Source of the DNA: Pseudidiomarina atlantica | Lineage (GTDB): Bacteria > Pseudomonadota > Gammaproteobacteria > Enterobacterales > Alteromonadaceae | Direction: 5' to 3' | Assembly: GCF_000753735.1 (NCBI RefSeq) | Contig: NZ_JPIN01000004.1 | Coordinates: 1 to 64,000 of the forward strand | DNA length: 64,000 nt | In this document: one piece after another, positions 27,390-35,577 of the stretch | How the letters are laid out: every line of letters begins with the position of its first letter | Numbering within the stretch: the stretch's first letter is position 1 | Notes under the pieces: generated by a model | Database searches by the model: none | Told to the model about the DNA's origin: nothing | The model's input: the letters and a program-made list of their open reading frames with translations, nothing else | Position numbers and translations under genes: made by a program

Positions 27390-27399
27390 GCGCTTTATG
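27371..27399. terminator. Shared convergent hairpin overlapping the 3' ends of sqr and the glycosyltransferase gene
   Basis: CATAAAGCGCTT (27371-27382) and AAGCGCTTTATG (27388-27399) are perfectly complementary 12-base arms around a 5-base loop. The left arm encodes the last residues of SQR, and the right arm covers the stop codon of the opposite gene. No long T-run follows on either side, so its strength as an intrinsic terminator is uncertain. Confidence 0.65.
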
Positions 27400-28429
27400 C
27401 ACTGCGAAAGACCAACTTTTTCTGCAGTCGATAACTTAGCAAAAAGACGATAACTTCTGCTGCGGGTTTGCCAATAAAGGGCGAAATAGTCAGCCACATC
27501 AGTCCTTTGGTAAGCCCGTAATTGAGTAGTACCAGCACTGCTGCCAGCAAAGTGTAGTGGGTTGCATCGCGACGCAGCGAGCCGCCTTTGCCAAATACCC
27601 ATTGTCGGTTCATGCTGAAATTAAAGATACCGGACGCCAGTCGCGCCAAGGCAATGGCAAGTAAGATCTCACCGGTGAAGCCGTAAATGAGTGCGAAAAG
27701 CCCGTAATCAAGCGCCGCAGAAGCAATCCCCACCCCCGAGAATTTGAGAAACTTCTTATAAATAATCGCCGAGTCGGTTAACGGTTTGAAGTGGCTACTT
27801 TGGTTGCCTCTTTCATAGACTGTGGTGATCTCTAAAGTTTCAAAGGCGATACCTTGTTGCTTAGTAATAATCAGCATATCGAGTTCGAATTCATAGCGGT
27901 CGCTATCGGTCTCTAGCAATGCCGGAATAAGTTGTTTCGGAATACCCCTTAGGCCGGTTTGGGTATCGGGAATACTTACGCGTAAACCTAAACGAAAGGT
28001 CGCGCGGGCAAAGTTATTGCCCAGCCACGAGCGAAACGGAATATCTTCTTGCTTGAAGTTGCGGCTTCCCAACCACAAGGCTTTTGGTTGTGCTGCGAAA
28101 GCTTTGGCAACTGCAATAATATCATCGGGTAAATGTTGTCCGTCGGCATCAGCAGTCACAACACCAATACTCTGAGACGCGTGCTCAGTCACCCAGCGCA
28201 TCCCAGTTTTTAATGCGGCACCTTTGCCGCGGTTTTGCTCATGCGTGAGTACTGTGACCTGCTGGCGCTCGCGCAATGCGTCGAAGATTGATGCGTCGGC
28301 GCTGCCATCGTTGATAATGACGATGCGCGCAAAATACTCAGACTGAAGCAACAAGGCGTCGACGACGTCGAGAAGACGCTCATCCGGTTGGTAAGCGGGG
28401 ATCAAAACTAGCGGTAGCTGTGCGCGCAA
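27395..28429 (-). CDS. GT2 glycosyltransferase fused to a GtrA-like membrane domain
   Basis: The 344-residue product joins two domains. Residues 1-220 are a dolichol-phosphate-mannose-synthase type GT2 domain: LIPAYQPDERL, VIINDGSADAS, and TADADGQHLPDD with the metal-binding D-x-D, then RSWLGNNFARATFRL. Residues about 225-344 form a four-helix GtrA domain (FLKFSGVGIASAALDYGLF, FNFSMNRQWVF), usually a flippase for polyprenyl-linked sugars. Together they would make and translocate a lipid-linked sugar for envelope glycan decoration. The start is TTG at 28429 with AGAGG upstream. It begins 10 bases after the DUF3667 gene, so the two are likely co-transcribed. Confidence 0.9.
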   Translation of the reverse strand: MRAQLPLVLIPAYQPDERLLDVVDALLLQSEYFARIVIINDGSADASIFDALRERQQVTVLTHEQNRGKGAALKTGMRWVTEHASQSIGVVTADADGQHLPDDIIAVAKAFAAQPKALWLGSRNFKQEDIPFRSWLGNNFARATFRLGLRVSIPDTQTGLRGIPKQLIPALLETDSDRYEFELDMLIITKQQGIAFETLEITTVYERGNQSSHFKPLTDSAIIYKKFLKFSGVGIASAALDYGLFALIYGFTGEILLAIALARLASGIFNFSMNRQWVFGKGGSLRRDATHYTLLAAVLVLLNYGLTKGLMWLTISPFIGKPAAEVIVFLLSYRLQKKLVFRSA

Positions 28430-28439
28430 AGTATCCTCT

Positions 28440-29408
28440 CTAAGCTGTTAAAATGCCGATGAAAACCATCAAAATAAAGGCAGTTGTGAGTAGCAAGGTA
28501 TAGCCAATACCACACAGTGCGAACTTAGTTAATGTCCAACCCCATGTTTGCTCATAAACAATTTTTAGCGTGAACAGCATATAGCTGACCATCCACACTA
28601 GCAGAATATTCTCAATCCAATCAACCACATTGCTGACGATCAGCCAGCCAGTAACAGAGGTTATATAGTCCGACCCACGACTGAGAATGGTGAGAATACT
28701 CAGCGAGAGCAACAGAAACGCATGAGTGTGCAATGCTGCACTCAAATGCTCAAGATAAAACCGCCCTGAAAATGGGTACATGAGTTTCAAAAACAGAGCC
28801 CAAAACGGTAGCATGATCAGCATCATTTGCGGTGCAAGCGACACTAAGCGTTGCACCAATAATTTCGGGTTTTCTAATAGATATTTGACCTTTTCTTCGA
28901 TCATGTTCTCTTGTTCGGGTGTCGCAAATGGCACTGAAACCCGCAGGCCGTCTATAGCTTCAGAAGTATCAGTGGGAACCGTTGGCACCGAGATGGACGC
29001 GTTAGCCTGCTGTTTGTCAGTCAGTTCGTCGGTGGGCTTAATTTGGGTAAAATCGATGAGCGAGGTCAGAATTAAAAACGAAAATAACGAAACGAAAAAG
29101 TACAGCCGTAACGGTGGTACAAAGGAGGCATGGCGGCCTTTGACAAATTCTTGTGTTAGAAAGCCTGGACGCATGAAGAGTGCGATCATGGTGCGATAAA
29201 AGCGTGAATCCCAATGACTAATCTCGCCCATAAGATCGCCAACAACCGCAAAAATACTTCGAATATAATGACGATCTTGTTGGCCGCAGATGTGACAAAA
29301 TTCACCTAATAGTTCACTATCGCAATTTTTGCAGCGCTGGGTGTTGTTTTCTGTAGGCGCGGTCGTGGTTTCAGATACCACAACTTGATGGGTCGTTTCA
29401 GCTGACAT
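28440..29408 (-). CDS. DUF3667 membrane protein with zinc ribbon
   Basis: The 322-residue protein carries near its N terminus a zinc ribbon (CKNCDSELLGEFCHICGQQ, two C-x2-C pairs), then RPGFLTQEFVKGRHASFV and PPLRLYFFVSLFSFL, the core of DUF3667, and four to five further hydrophobic helices to the end. The function of DUF3667 is unknown. Between the first helix and the next, a polar stretch of about 70 residues is probably periplasmic. It precedes the GT2-GtrA gene by 10 bases on the same strand, which may point to envelope polysaccharide work; that is guesswork. No clear ribosome site is seen before the ATG. Confidence 0.85.
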   Translation of the reverse strand: MSAETTHQVVVSETTTAPTENNTQRCKNCDSELLGEFCHICGQQDRHYIRSIFAVVGDLMGEISHWDSRFYRTMIALFMRPGFLTQEFVKGRHASFVPPLRLYFFVSLFSFLILTSLIDFTQIKPTDELTDKQQANASISVPTVPTDTSEAIDGLRVSVPFATPEQENMIEEKVKYLLENPKLLVQRLVSLAPQMMLIMLPFWALFLKLMYPFSGRFYLEHLSAALHTHAFLLLSLSILTILSRGSDYITSVTGWLIVSNVVDWIENILLVWMVSYMLFTLKIVYEQTWGWTLTKFALCGIGYTLLLTTAFILMVFIGILTA

Positions 29409-29465
29409 AGCTTTATTGTTATTGTTGTTCTGCAGTCAGTGTAGCGGAAGTTTTTAGGATTTTCT

Positions 29466-29494
29466 AAAAAAAAGCCGGCCCATAACAGACCGGC
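29466..29494 (-). terminator. Intrinsic terminator of the small secreted-protein gene
   Basis: Read leftward, GCCGG (29490-29494 complement) pairs with CCGGC (29474-29478 complement) around an 11-base loop, and eight T follow (29466-29473). It lies just after the gene ending at 29522. Confidence 0.75.
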
Positions 29495-29521
29495 AAAGTA
29501 CTTTCAGGACTGGATCTCGAA

Positions 29522-29782
29522 TTACCTATTATCGCCGTTGTCTTTTTTCTTACTGTCTTTGTCTTTCTTTGCGTCTTTTTCGTCATCTTTCAAGGCAGCA
29601 CGCTGCGCTTCACGTTCAGCTTTCATTGCTTCATGCTCAGCTTTCATCTTTTCACGCAGCTCTTCTTTACGCTGTTCGGCGCTAGTTTTGGTGTCTTCTT
29701 TCTTTTCATCGCTTTGCGAATGAGCTGCCAATGGCATGGCGAGACTAATACCCAAAACAAGTAGTGTAATTAAACGGTTCAT
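29522..29782 (-). CDS. Small secreted, highly charged protein
   Basis: The 86-residue product has a clear signal peptide (MNRLITLLVLGISLAMPLAA, cleavage near HSQS) and a mature part made almost wholly of Lys, Glu, Asp, Arg, Gln and Ala, with periodic E-K-M-K-A-E-H-E-A-M patterns that suggest a single long charged helix or coiled coil in the periplasm. I do not recognise a family. GGAGG lies 9 bases before the ATG and a good terminator follows, so it is a self-contained transcript. Such Lys/Glu-rich periplasmic proteins may bind metals or act as stress chaperones, but nothing in the sequence proves this. Confidence 0.75.
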   Translation of the reverse strand: MNRLITLLVLGISLAMPLAAHSQSDEKKEDTKTSAEQRKEELREKMKAEHEAMKAEREAQRAALKDDEKDAKKDKDSKKKDNGDNR

Positions 29783-29893
29783 TGTCGTTACCTCCGTTTC
29801 AATGATGCGGACATTGTACCAATTTTAGACAGTATTTGTACGGCAAAGTGTCAAGATACCGAAAGTTTGCTTTTATTTTACAAATTAGACATA

Positions 29894-29914
29894 CTGCGAC
29901 ATGACATGTCGCAG
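29894..29914. promoter_or_regulatory. 21-bp palindrome upstream of the short WYL-type regulator
   Basis: CTGCGACAT (29894-29902) and ATGTCGCAG (29906-29914) are perfect 9-base inverted arms around GAC. It stands 54 bases before the regulator start, a fitting place for an autoregulatory operator. A T-run does not follow, so it is not a terminator. Confidence 0.55.
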
Positions 29915-29968
29915 GTCGGGTGTAACTTTAATTAAAGCGACACTGAAGTAGAAACGGAGTTCAAATAC

Positions 29969-30523
29969 ATGCAAACGGTACTGCGCTACTTGTTAATGTT
30001 GCGTCACATACCAAAGCAACCACAAAAGATTGATGTGAATACGCTTCGTGAAAGACTCTCTGAACAAGGGGTAGACGTAAGCGTACGAACGATACAGCGC
30101 AATCTGATTGAGTTGTCTGAGATATTTCCTCTCACCACCGACGAGCGTAATAAGCCTTTTGGGTGGAGCTTGATGAGCGATGTTGCCATCGCGCCTTTGC
30201 TTCCTGGGATAATGCTAGAGCGCGTTACGCAGCAAAATGGTGCTGACGCTACCAAAGATGACATTGTCCAAACTGTCCAACTCGAGCTCAGATGCGATGC
30301 TGAATTGAAGTCACACTTTGAATCCTTTCCATTAAACGAAACGCAGCGCTTAAAAACTAACGGCGAGAGTATTTTGCTCACAGTAGAAGTAGCGCATACA
30401 GATAAACTTCTTGCTTGGCTGTTAAGTTATGGTGCGCGTATCGAAGTGTTAGAGCCGGAAGTTTTGCGGCAGCAAGTTGCTGAGCAAGTGACCATTATGC
30501 GCCGCTATTACGAAGTTGATTGA
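29969..30523 (+). CDS. Short WYL-type regulator lacking the WYL core
   Basis: The 184-residue product matches the two ends of the longer regulator at 24964: an N-terminal winged helix (about 1-70; VSVRTIQRNLIELSEIFPLTTDE parallels VSRRSLQRNLEDLEGHF in the other protein) and a C-terminal WCX-like domain (about 100-184; VQLELRCDAELKSHFE, KLLAWLLSYGARIEVLEPEVLRQQV). The middle WYL ligand domain is missing, and the frame is intact with no sign of a broken copy. It may sense through the WCX domain only or be a simple repressor. GGAG precedes the ATG. The 3' end overlaps the opposite ogt gene by 16 bases. Confidence 0.75.
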   Translation: MQTVLRYLLMLRHIPKQPQKIDVNTLRERLSEQGVDVSVRTIQRNLIELSEIFPLTTDERNKPFGWSLMSDVAIAPLLPGIMLERVTQQNGADATKDDIVQTVQLELRCDAELKSHFESFPLNETQRLKTNGESILLTVEVAHTDKLLAWLLSYGARIEVLEPEVLRQQVAEQVTIMRRYYEVD

Positions 30524-30993
30524 CGCAGGCGATTGGCACTCCCTTCTAATTCCAGTAACCAAGCCTTTTTATCAAGTCCTCCGGCATAACCGGTGAGGGT
30601 GCCGTTGGCACCAATTACGCGATGACATGGAATCACAATCGCCACTGGATTATTGCGATTCGCCATACCGACCGCGCGCATGCCTTTTGGCGAGCCAATA
30701 CGTTTGGCAATTTCACCATAACTGGCTAATTGGCCATGCTTAATACCGCGCAGTGCCTGCCAGACACGCTGTTGAAATTCCGTGCCCTGCGGTTGTACTG
30801 GGAATTCGAAAACGGTGCGTGAACCGGAAAAATAGTCCTGTAACTCGCGTTTGGCTTGCGTTAGCAGCGGCACATCATCATTGCGTGCTGTGAGCTCGTC
30901 GGTAAACTCGATAATAGTAATAGCCTGTGAATTACAGGTGATGCATAGCGGTCCGAGCGGCGTTGCCATACTTGCTTGATAAACGGTGTGCAT
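30508..30993 (-). CDS. ogt: Methylated-DNA--protein-cysteine methyltransferase
   Basis: This protein removes the methyl group from O6-methylguanine (and O4-methylthymine) in DNA by moving it irreversibly to its own cysteine. The 161-residue product has the DNA-binding helix FQQRVWQALRGIKHGQLASYGEIA, split here around the Arg finger (GMRAVGMANRNNP), and the active site IVIPCHRVIG with the acceptor Cys at residue 123. Length fits the single-domain Ogt type, not the two-domain Ada. It is convergent with, and overlaps, the short WYL-type regulator. Confidence 0.95.
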   Translation of the reverse strand: MHTVYQASMATPLGPLCITCNSQAITIIEFTDELTARNDDVPLLTQAKRELQDYFSGSRTVFEFPVQPQGTEFQQRVWQALRGIKHGQLASYGEIAKRIGSPKGMRAVGMANRNNPVAIVIPCHRVIGANGTLTGYAGGLDKKAWLLELEGSANRLRQSTS

Positions 30994-31077
30994 GCTATTG
31001 ATGTGCCCTTAACCAAATCATGTTTCAATACTCAACAGTATAGTTGAGTGCAGCCAAGCGAACAAAGAGAAGAAAAA

Positions 31078-32283
31078 ATGAACTGGCGAAATTTTCAATT
31101 AGGTCCAGCAGCTCTGGTGGCAGCAGCTTTTATTGGTCCTGGAACAGTGGTCACCGCGTCACTCGCGGGAGCGAATTTTGGTTACGCACTGTTATGGGCG
31201 TTGGCATTTTCCGTCATCGCTACACTAATCTTACAAGAAATGGCAGCGCGACTCGGGGTGGTAACTCGACAAGGGTTGGGAGAGGCCATTCGCGAGCAGA
31301 TTCAACGACCGGCGCTACGCTGGGCGGCAATGGCGCTGGTCATCAGTGCGGTGGTCATTGGTAATAGCGTTTATCAAGGCGGTAATCTAAGTGGCGCCAG
31401 TTTAGGCGTTGAAGCACTGATAGGAAGCTCGGCAAGCTGGTTACCCTTGATACTCGGGGTCTTAGCAGCGGTATTATTGTGGAGTGGTAACTATCGACTA
31501 CTCGAGCGCGTCTTGATTGGCTTAGTGATGCTGATGAGTGTCGCTTTTATCGCGAGTTTCCTGTTGGTACAACCGGATTGGACAGCATTCTTTCGCGGCT
31601 TGTTCATTCCCTCTATTCCTACCGGTAGTTTGCTCACTGTGATTGCTTTGATCGGTACGACTGTAGTGCCCTACAACCTGTTCCTTCATGCCGCAAGTTC
31701 AGCACAGAAATGGCGTGGTGCAGAGGACTTGCCGCGCGCCAGGGGGGACTTGGTGGTATCGATTCCATTAGGTGGACTCATCTCGATTGCGATTGTATCG
31801 ACCGCTGCTGCCGCGTTCTTTGGTCAAGCCGTTCAACTTGAAGGTGCTGCAGACCTCAGTGCTTCGTTGCGACCTGTAGCTGGTGAAGGGGCTACGTGGC
31901 TCATGGGCATTGGCTTATTTGCCGCTGGGTTATCGTCGTCGCTTACGGCACCACTTGCTTCGGCGTATGCGCTAAGTGGCATTCTCGGCTATGGTGGACA
32001 ATTGAAGAGCTGGCCATTTCGTTTAACCTGGTTAGCCATTATCGGCATTGGTACCTTGATTGCGTCGGCGGGCATCCGCCCAGTCGAAGTGATCATGTTC
32101 GCGCAAGTCGCGAATGGTTTGTTGCTGCCGATTATGGCGCTGTTTTTATTGTGGGCGTGCAATCAGCAACGCCTTGGCGAGCATCGCAATAGTTTGCCGC
32201 AGAACGTTGCAGCGGTTGCTGTGGTGGTTGTGGCGATCGGTTTGGGCTTGCGCAGTGTCGGTGCCGCCTTGCAGTGGTGGTAG
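31078..32283 (+). CDS. Nramp-like carrier without the canonical metal-binding motifs
   Basis: The 401-residue membrane protein has about eleven hydrophobic helices and the overall Nramp (SLC11) layout. In true Mn/Fe/H+ carriers, helix 1 holds D-P-G-N and helix 6 holds M-P-H, both of which touch the metal. Here helix 1 reads AFIGPGTVVTAS (G-P-G-T at residues 20-23) and helix 6 reads TTVVPYNLFLHAA (V-P-Y-N at 197-200), so the metal Asp, Asn and Met are all absent, while the helix breaks are kept. The substrate may therefore differ (another ion or an organic solute). ATG 31078 has AGAAGA upstream; an extension to 31048 is less likely. The stop lies 1 base from the opposite gene. Confidence 0.85.
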   Translation: MNWRNFQLGPAALVAAAFIGPGTVVTASLAGANFGYALLWALAFSVIATLILQEMAARLGVVTRQGLGEAIREQIQRPALRWAAMALVISAVVIGNSVYQGGNLSGASLGVEALIGSSASWLPLILGVLAAVLLWSGNYRLLERVLIGLVMLMSVAFIASFLLVQPDWTAFFRGLFIPSIPTGSLLTVIALIGTTVVPYNLFLHAASSAQKWRGAEDLPRARGDLVVSIPLGGLISIAIVSTAAAAFFGQAVQLEGAADLSASLRPVAGEGATWLMGIGLFAAGLSSSLTAPLASAYALSGILGYGGQLKSWPFRLTWLAIIGIGTLIASAGIRPVEVIMFAQVANGLLLPIMALFLLWACNQQRLGEHRNSLPQNVAAVAVVVVAIGLGLRSVGAALQWW

Positions 32284-32284
32284 G

Positions 32285-33286
32285 TTAATTACCGAATAGC
32301 ATTTCGAGCTCGACACCAACTAACCAACGTGGTTCACGTGATTCGTTGAGGTGTTCGCGTGGGTAATGGAGCCCAATCCAACTCTCCAAGTACAACCAAT
32401 CGCGTAAAAAGCGTGAGCGATGCAAGCCACGAATGCCGTAGTCTTGTAGAGGAACTTCGGCTTCTGTTTCGCCGTACCACCAAAGTTCGGCACCAAGTGC
32501 GCGCTCGTAACCGTATAAATAATAGATTTTTTCTGACGCATGCCAACGCACACCTTCGGTGCGTTCGGCAAAGGTGCCGCGGATCCAGAACTTGTTGAAC
32601 CAATTTTCGCTCAACACAAAATCATGTTCGATGGTCTGTGCGATACCAAAGCCATCGCTATCGCGCCAAAAGCCAACGGTTTGCCAATGCAATTCGCTGC
32701 GATCATTGATGATACTGTCGAATCGATAACGGGCGCGTACGTATGGATCAGCGTTGATACCGTCGCGCAAGCCAGCACCAAACGAGAGTTTGTGTTGCTT
32801 ATCTATCATCGGATCAAAGCCAAGTCCCACCATCCATTCCTCATCGCTGTCATCGCGCTGGATCACGGTAGGACGGGTCGTTTGTTGGTCGTTGATAAAG
32901 TCATCGAAATCACCGCGTCCAATAATGGCAGAAAAACGCCGTTCAGCATGCGGCAAAATAACCCGTGCACGGAAGCTCGAATCGACTTCCCAGCCATCGT
33001 ATTCATCCCATTCGGGGCGAATACTGAAACTGCCATAAACATCTTCGTAATCTTCGGGATTTACCTTATCGGTAAAAAACGAGTCAAGCCAAGCAGCGGT
33101 TGAACTTACCGTCGAATGGATGCCACTGCGCATACTGTCGAGCATGGGTTGCTCAACTTTGTCTTGGTCTTCAGACGTTGGCTTTTCTTGTTTGTCTTGC
33201 GCGTAGGCTGAGTTAGCGCTCACTACTAAGCTGATAACACCGAGTAGCTGCAAACACCGTCTCATGTTGTGATAGCGGCACCACAT
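32285..33286 (-). CDS. Hypothetical outer-membrane or periplasmic protein, beta-rich
   Basis: The 333-residue product has a signal peptide (SLVVSANSAYAQ-D) after a short basic lead. The mature part is rich in alternating aromatic and polar residues (YGSFSIRPEWDEYDGWEV, ARVILPHAE, LSFGAGLRDG, SELHWQTVGFWRDSDGFG) and ends in a strand with terminal LEMLFGN, which suggests a small beta-barrel in the outer membrane. I know no precise family name. I chose ATG 33286 because AAGGAG lies 9 bases upstream; the longer frame from 33337 is unsupported and an internal ATG at 33265 would also keep the signal peptide. It is next to, but transcribed separately from, the malic enzyme gene 69 bases upstream. 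Confidence 0.75.
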   Translation of the reverse strand: MWCRYHNMRRCLQLLGVISLVVSANSAYAQDKQEKPTSEDQDKVEQPMLDSMRSGIHSTVSSTAAWLDSFFTDKVNPEDYEDVYGSFSIRPEWDEYDGWEVDSSFRARVILPHAERRFSAIIGRGDFDDFINDQQTTRPTVIQRDDSDEEWMVGLGFDPMIDKQHKLSFGAGLRDGINADPYVRARYRFDSIINDRSELHWQTVGFWRDSDGFGIAQTIEHDFVLSENWFNKFWIRGTFAERTEGVRWHASEKIYYLYGYERALGAELWWYGETEAEVPLQDYGIRGLHRSRFLRDWLYLESWIGLHYPREHLNESREPRWLVGVELEMLFGN

Positions 33287-33355
33287 TGCGCAAATCTCCT
33301 TGTCTGATGTTATTGAACATACAAGGAATTTACGCAATGCGCCAGTTAAGGAAAG

Positions 33356-35038
33356 TTAAATACTCACACGCTTGTAGTTGCGGTACTCAGGACGCCAGAA
33401 GTGCTTCTCAATACGCTCACGCAGCATCTCATCACTAATCTCCAGAGCATGCCCCTGTTGCTGGGCTACCTTGCCAACCGCAAACGCAATTTGTTTACTT
33501 AGTTCAGCGACTTGGGTGAGTGGCGGCAGAATGGCTTCACTCTCACCGTTGGCTCGAGGTGAAGCTTCGGCAAGCGTGTTACTTGCCGCCATCAACATTT
33601 CGTCACTAATGATGCGTGCTTTCACCGCTAACACACCCAAGCCAATGCCGGGGAAGATGTAACTGTTGTTGCACTGGGCAATCGGATAGCGCTTGCCGTT
33701 ATATTTGACCGCTGCATAGGGACTACCCGTAGCGACAATGGCGTCACCTTCGGTCCATTCGATAACATGTGCAGGGTGTGCCTCGATTTGCCGCGACGGA
33801 TTTGACAGCGGAAAAATAATCGGTTGCGGCGTGTGCTTATGCATTGCTCGAATCACTTGTTCGGTGAATAAGCCTGGCTGCCCTGAAACCCCAATGAGAA
33901 CCGTTGGTTTACCACAATGCATGACATCTAACAGTGAGGCGTATTCGCCACTGTACTGCCAGTCAGCGAGGTCTGTTTGCGTTTGCACCAGCGCTTGTTG
34001 GAAATCGCGCAAGCCCTCCATGCCCTCAGTCAACAAGCCGAAGCGATCTACCATATAGACACGCTGGCGCGCTTCGGTATCACTAAGACCTTCAGCGACC
34101 ATCTGAGCGATGACCTGCTCGGCGATACCACAGCCAGCTGAGCCAGCGCCAACGAATGCCACGCGCTGATCTTTCAGGGCGACACCCTTGGCTTTGCAGG
34201 CGGCAAGGAGGGTACCTACCGTAACCGCGGCAGTGCCCTGAATATCGTCATTAAAGCAGCAGAAGTCATCGCGATAGCGCTGCAGAATTGGCATCGCATT
34301 GGGCTGTGCAAAGTCTTCAAACTGAATCAAGGCTTCTGGCCAACGGCGCCGCGCGGCATGCATGAATTTCTCAATGAACTCATCGTAGCTGGCTTGATCG
34401 ATACGCTTGTGGCGCGCTCCCATATACATCGGGTCATTGAGCAGCTTTTCATTATTGGTGCCAACGTCGAGGCACACTGGCAAGGTGTAAGCTGGACTAA
34501 TACCACCACAAGCTGTGTAAAGGCTCAGTTTACCAATCGGAATGCCCATGCCGCCGATACCTTGGTCACCGAGGCCCAAAATCCGCTCGCCGTCGGTGAC
34601 GACAATGACTTTTACTTTGCGCTTGGTGGCGTTGCGCAAAATATCGTCAAGCTGATCGCGTTCTTCGTATGAAATAAACAATCCACGTGAACTGCGGTAA
34701 ATATCAGAAAATTGCTCGCAGGCATCACCGACCGTTGGGGTATAAATGATCGGCATCATCTCTTCCAGATTATCTTGTAGTAATCTGTAGAACAGCGTTT
34801 CATTATTATCTTGAATAGCGCGCAGATAGATGTGTTTATTCAGCGCGGTATCGAAGCTTGAGTATTGCAAGTAACAGCGTTTGACTTGCTCTTCGATGGT
34901 TTCGTAGCGCGGTGGCAGTAAACCGGTGAGGTTAAACATGGCTCGTTCTTCCCGAGTAAACGCACTACCTTTGTTGAGCAGCGGTGTTTCAAGAAGGTTT
35001 GGCCCAGCATAGGGAATGTACAGCGGATTCTTCGACAT
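33356..35038 (-). CDS. maeA: NAD-dependent malic enzyme
   Basis: Malic enzyme decarboxylates malate to pyruvate with reduction of NAD (or NADP). The 560-residue product is the large, eukaryote-like type (E. coli MaeA is 565): [15 protein letters not shown] and [12 protein letters not shown] in the N-terminal part, then [25 protein letters not shown] (seen as [15 protein letters not shown]), the metal-site FEDFAQPNA and [10 protein letters not shown], and the Rossmann [14 protein letters not shown] 35038 has GGAG upstream and gives the conserved N terminus; a 25-residue extension overlapping the OsmC promoter region is unlikely. It links the TCA cycle to pyruvate, useful for cells living on amino acids. 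Confidence 0.95.
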   Translation of the reverse strand: MSKNPLYIPYAGPNLLETPLLNKGSAFTREERAMFNLTGLLPPRYETIEEQVKRCYLQYSSFDTALNKHIYLRAIQDNNETLFYRLLQDNLEEMMPIIYTPTVGDACEQFSDIYRSSRGLFISYEERDQLDDILRNATKRKVKVIVVTDGERILGLGDQGIGGMGIPIGKLSLYTACGGISPAYTLPVCLDVGTNNEKLLNDPMYMGARHKRIDQASYDEFIEKFMHAARRRWPEALIQFEDFAQPNAMPILQRYRDDFCCFNDDIQGTAAVTVGTLLAACKAKGVALKDQRVAFVGAGSAGCGIAEQVIAQMVAEGLSDTEARQRVYMVDRFGLLTEGMEGLRDFQQALVQTQTDLADWQYSGEYASLLDVMHCGKPTVLIGVSGQPGLFTEQVIRAMHKHTPQPIIFPLSNPSRQIEAHPAHVIEWTEGDAIVATGSPYAAVKYNGKRYPIAQCNNSYIFPGIGLGVLAVKARIISDEMLMAASNTLAEASPRANGESEAILPPLTQVAELSKQIAFAVGKVAQQQGHALEISDEMLRERIEKHFWRPEYRNYKRVSI

Positions 35039-35113
35039 AGAAGCATTCTCCTGGCGCATACGATAGATGACAAAAATGAGCCGATTATTATGGCAGATAT
35101 CAGAGAGGATCAC

Positions 35114-35575
35114 ATGGAAAATCCGACGTTTGAGGTAAAACTTGAGTTACTCGACAACTACAAGTTCGCAATTGATTTTGGCGAGTTTGGTGAAATCATT
35201 ACCGACGAACCAGAGCCTTTAGGCAGCGGTGAAGGACCCAACCCCAGTCGCTTATTAGCGGCCGCGACCGCCAATTGTCTCGCGGCGAGTCTGATGTTTG
35301 CGATTCGCAAGTACAAAGGCGACCCCGGCAAAGTCACCGCAAGTGTGCAAGGGCATCTGGAACGGGTCGACGGGCGCTGGCGCGTCACCAGCATGGATGT
35401 CGAATTGAAACTCGGTAACAGTGCCGCCAACTTAGACAAACTCGACCGAGTGTTAGCGCAGTTTGAGGACTTTTGTGTGGTCACTCAAAGTGTTCGCAGT
35501 GGGATCGAGGTCAATGTGCAAGTGCGCGATCACGATGGTACTGGCATCGCTTTGCCCGACACCAGTGACAATTAA
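35114..35575 (+). CDS. OsmC/Ohr-family peroxiredoxin-like protein
   Basis: OsmC and Ohr proteins reduce organic hydroperoxides with two cysteines. The 153-residue product has both: Cys55 in [16 protein letters not shown] and Cys121 in [14 protein letters not shown], with the helix and strand pattern of the fold and the [11 protein letters not shown] motif before the first Cys. Reduction usually runs through lipoyl proteins. ATG 35114 has AGAGG 5 bases upstream; another in-frame ATG at 35090 has no ribosome site. It is divergent from maeA and ends 2 bases from the opposite oxygenase gene. Confidence 0.9.
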   Translation: MENPTFEVKLELLDNYKFAIDFGEFGEIITDEPEPLGSGEGPNPSRLLAAATANCLAASLMFAIRKYKGDPGKVTASVQGHLERVDGRWRVTSMDVELKLGNSAANLDKLDRVLAQFEDFCVVTQSVRSGIEVNVQVRDHDGTGIALPDTSDN

Positions 35576-35577
35576 TT

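Noticed and set aside
29969-30523. Short WYL-type regulator as a broken pseudogene
   Set aside because: The frame is complete with start signal, palindrome and proper ends of both domains; no leftover WYL codons are seen around it.
32540-33103. 187-codon open frame antisense to the beta-rich envelope gene
   Set aside because: It has a low-complexity composition unlike real proteins, while the minus-strand gene has a signal peptide and a ribosome site.
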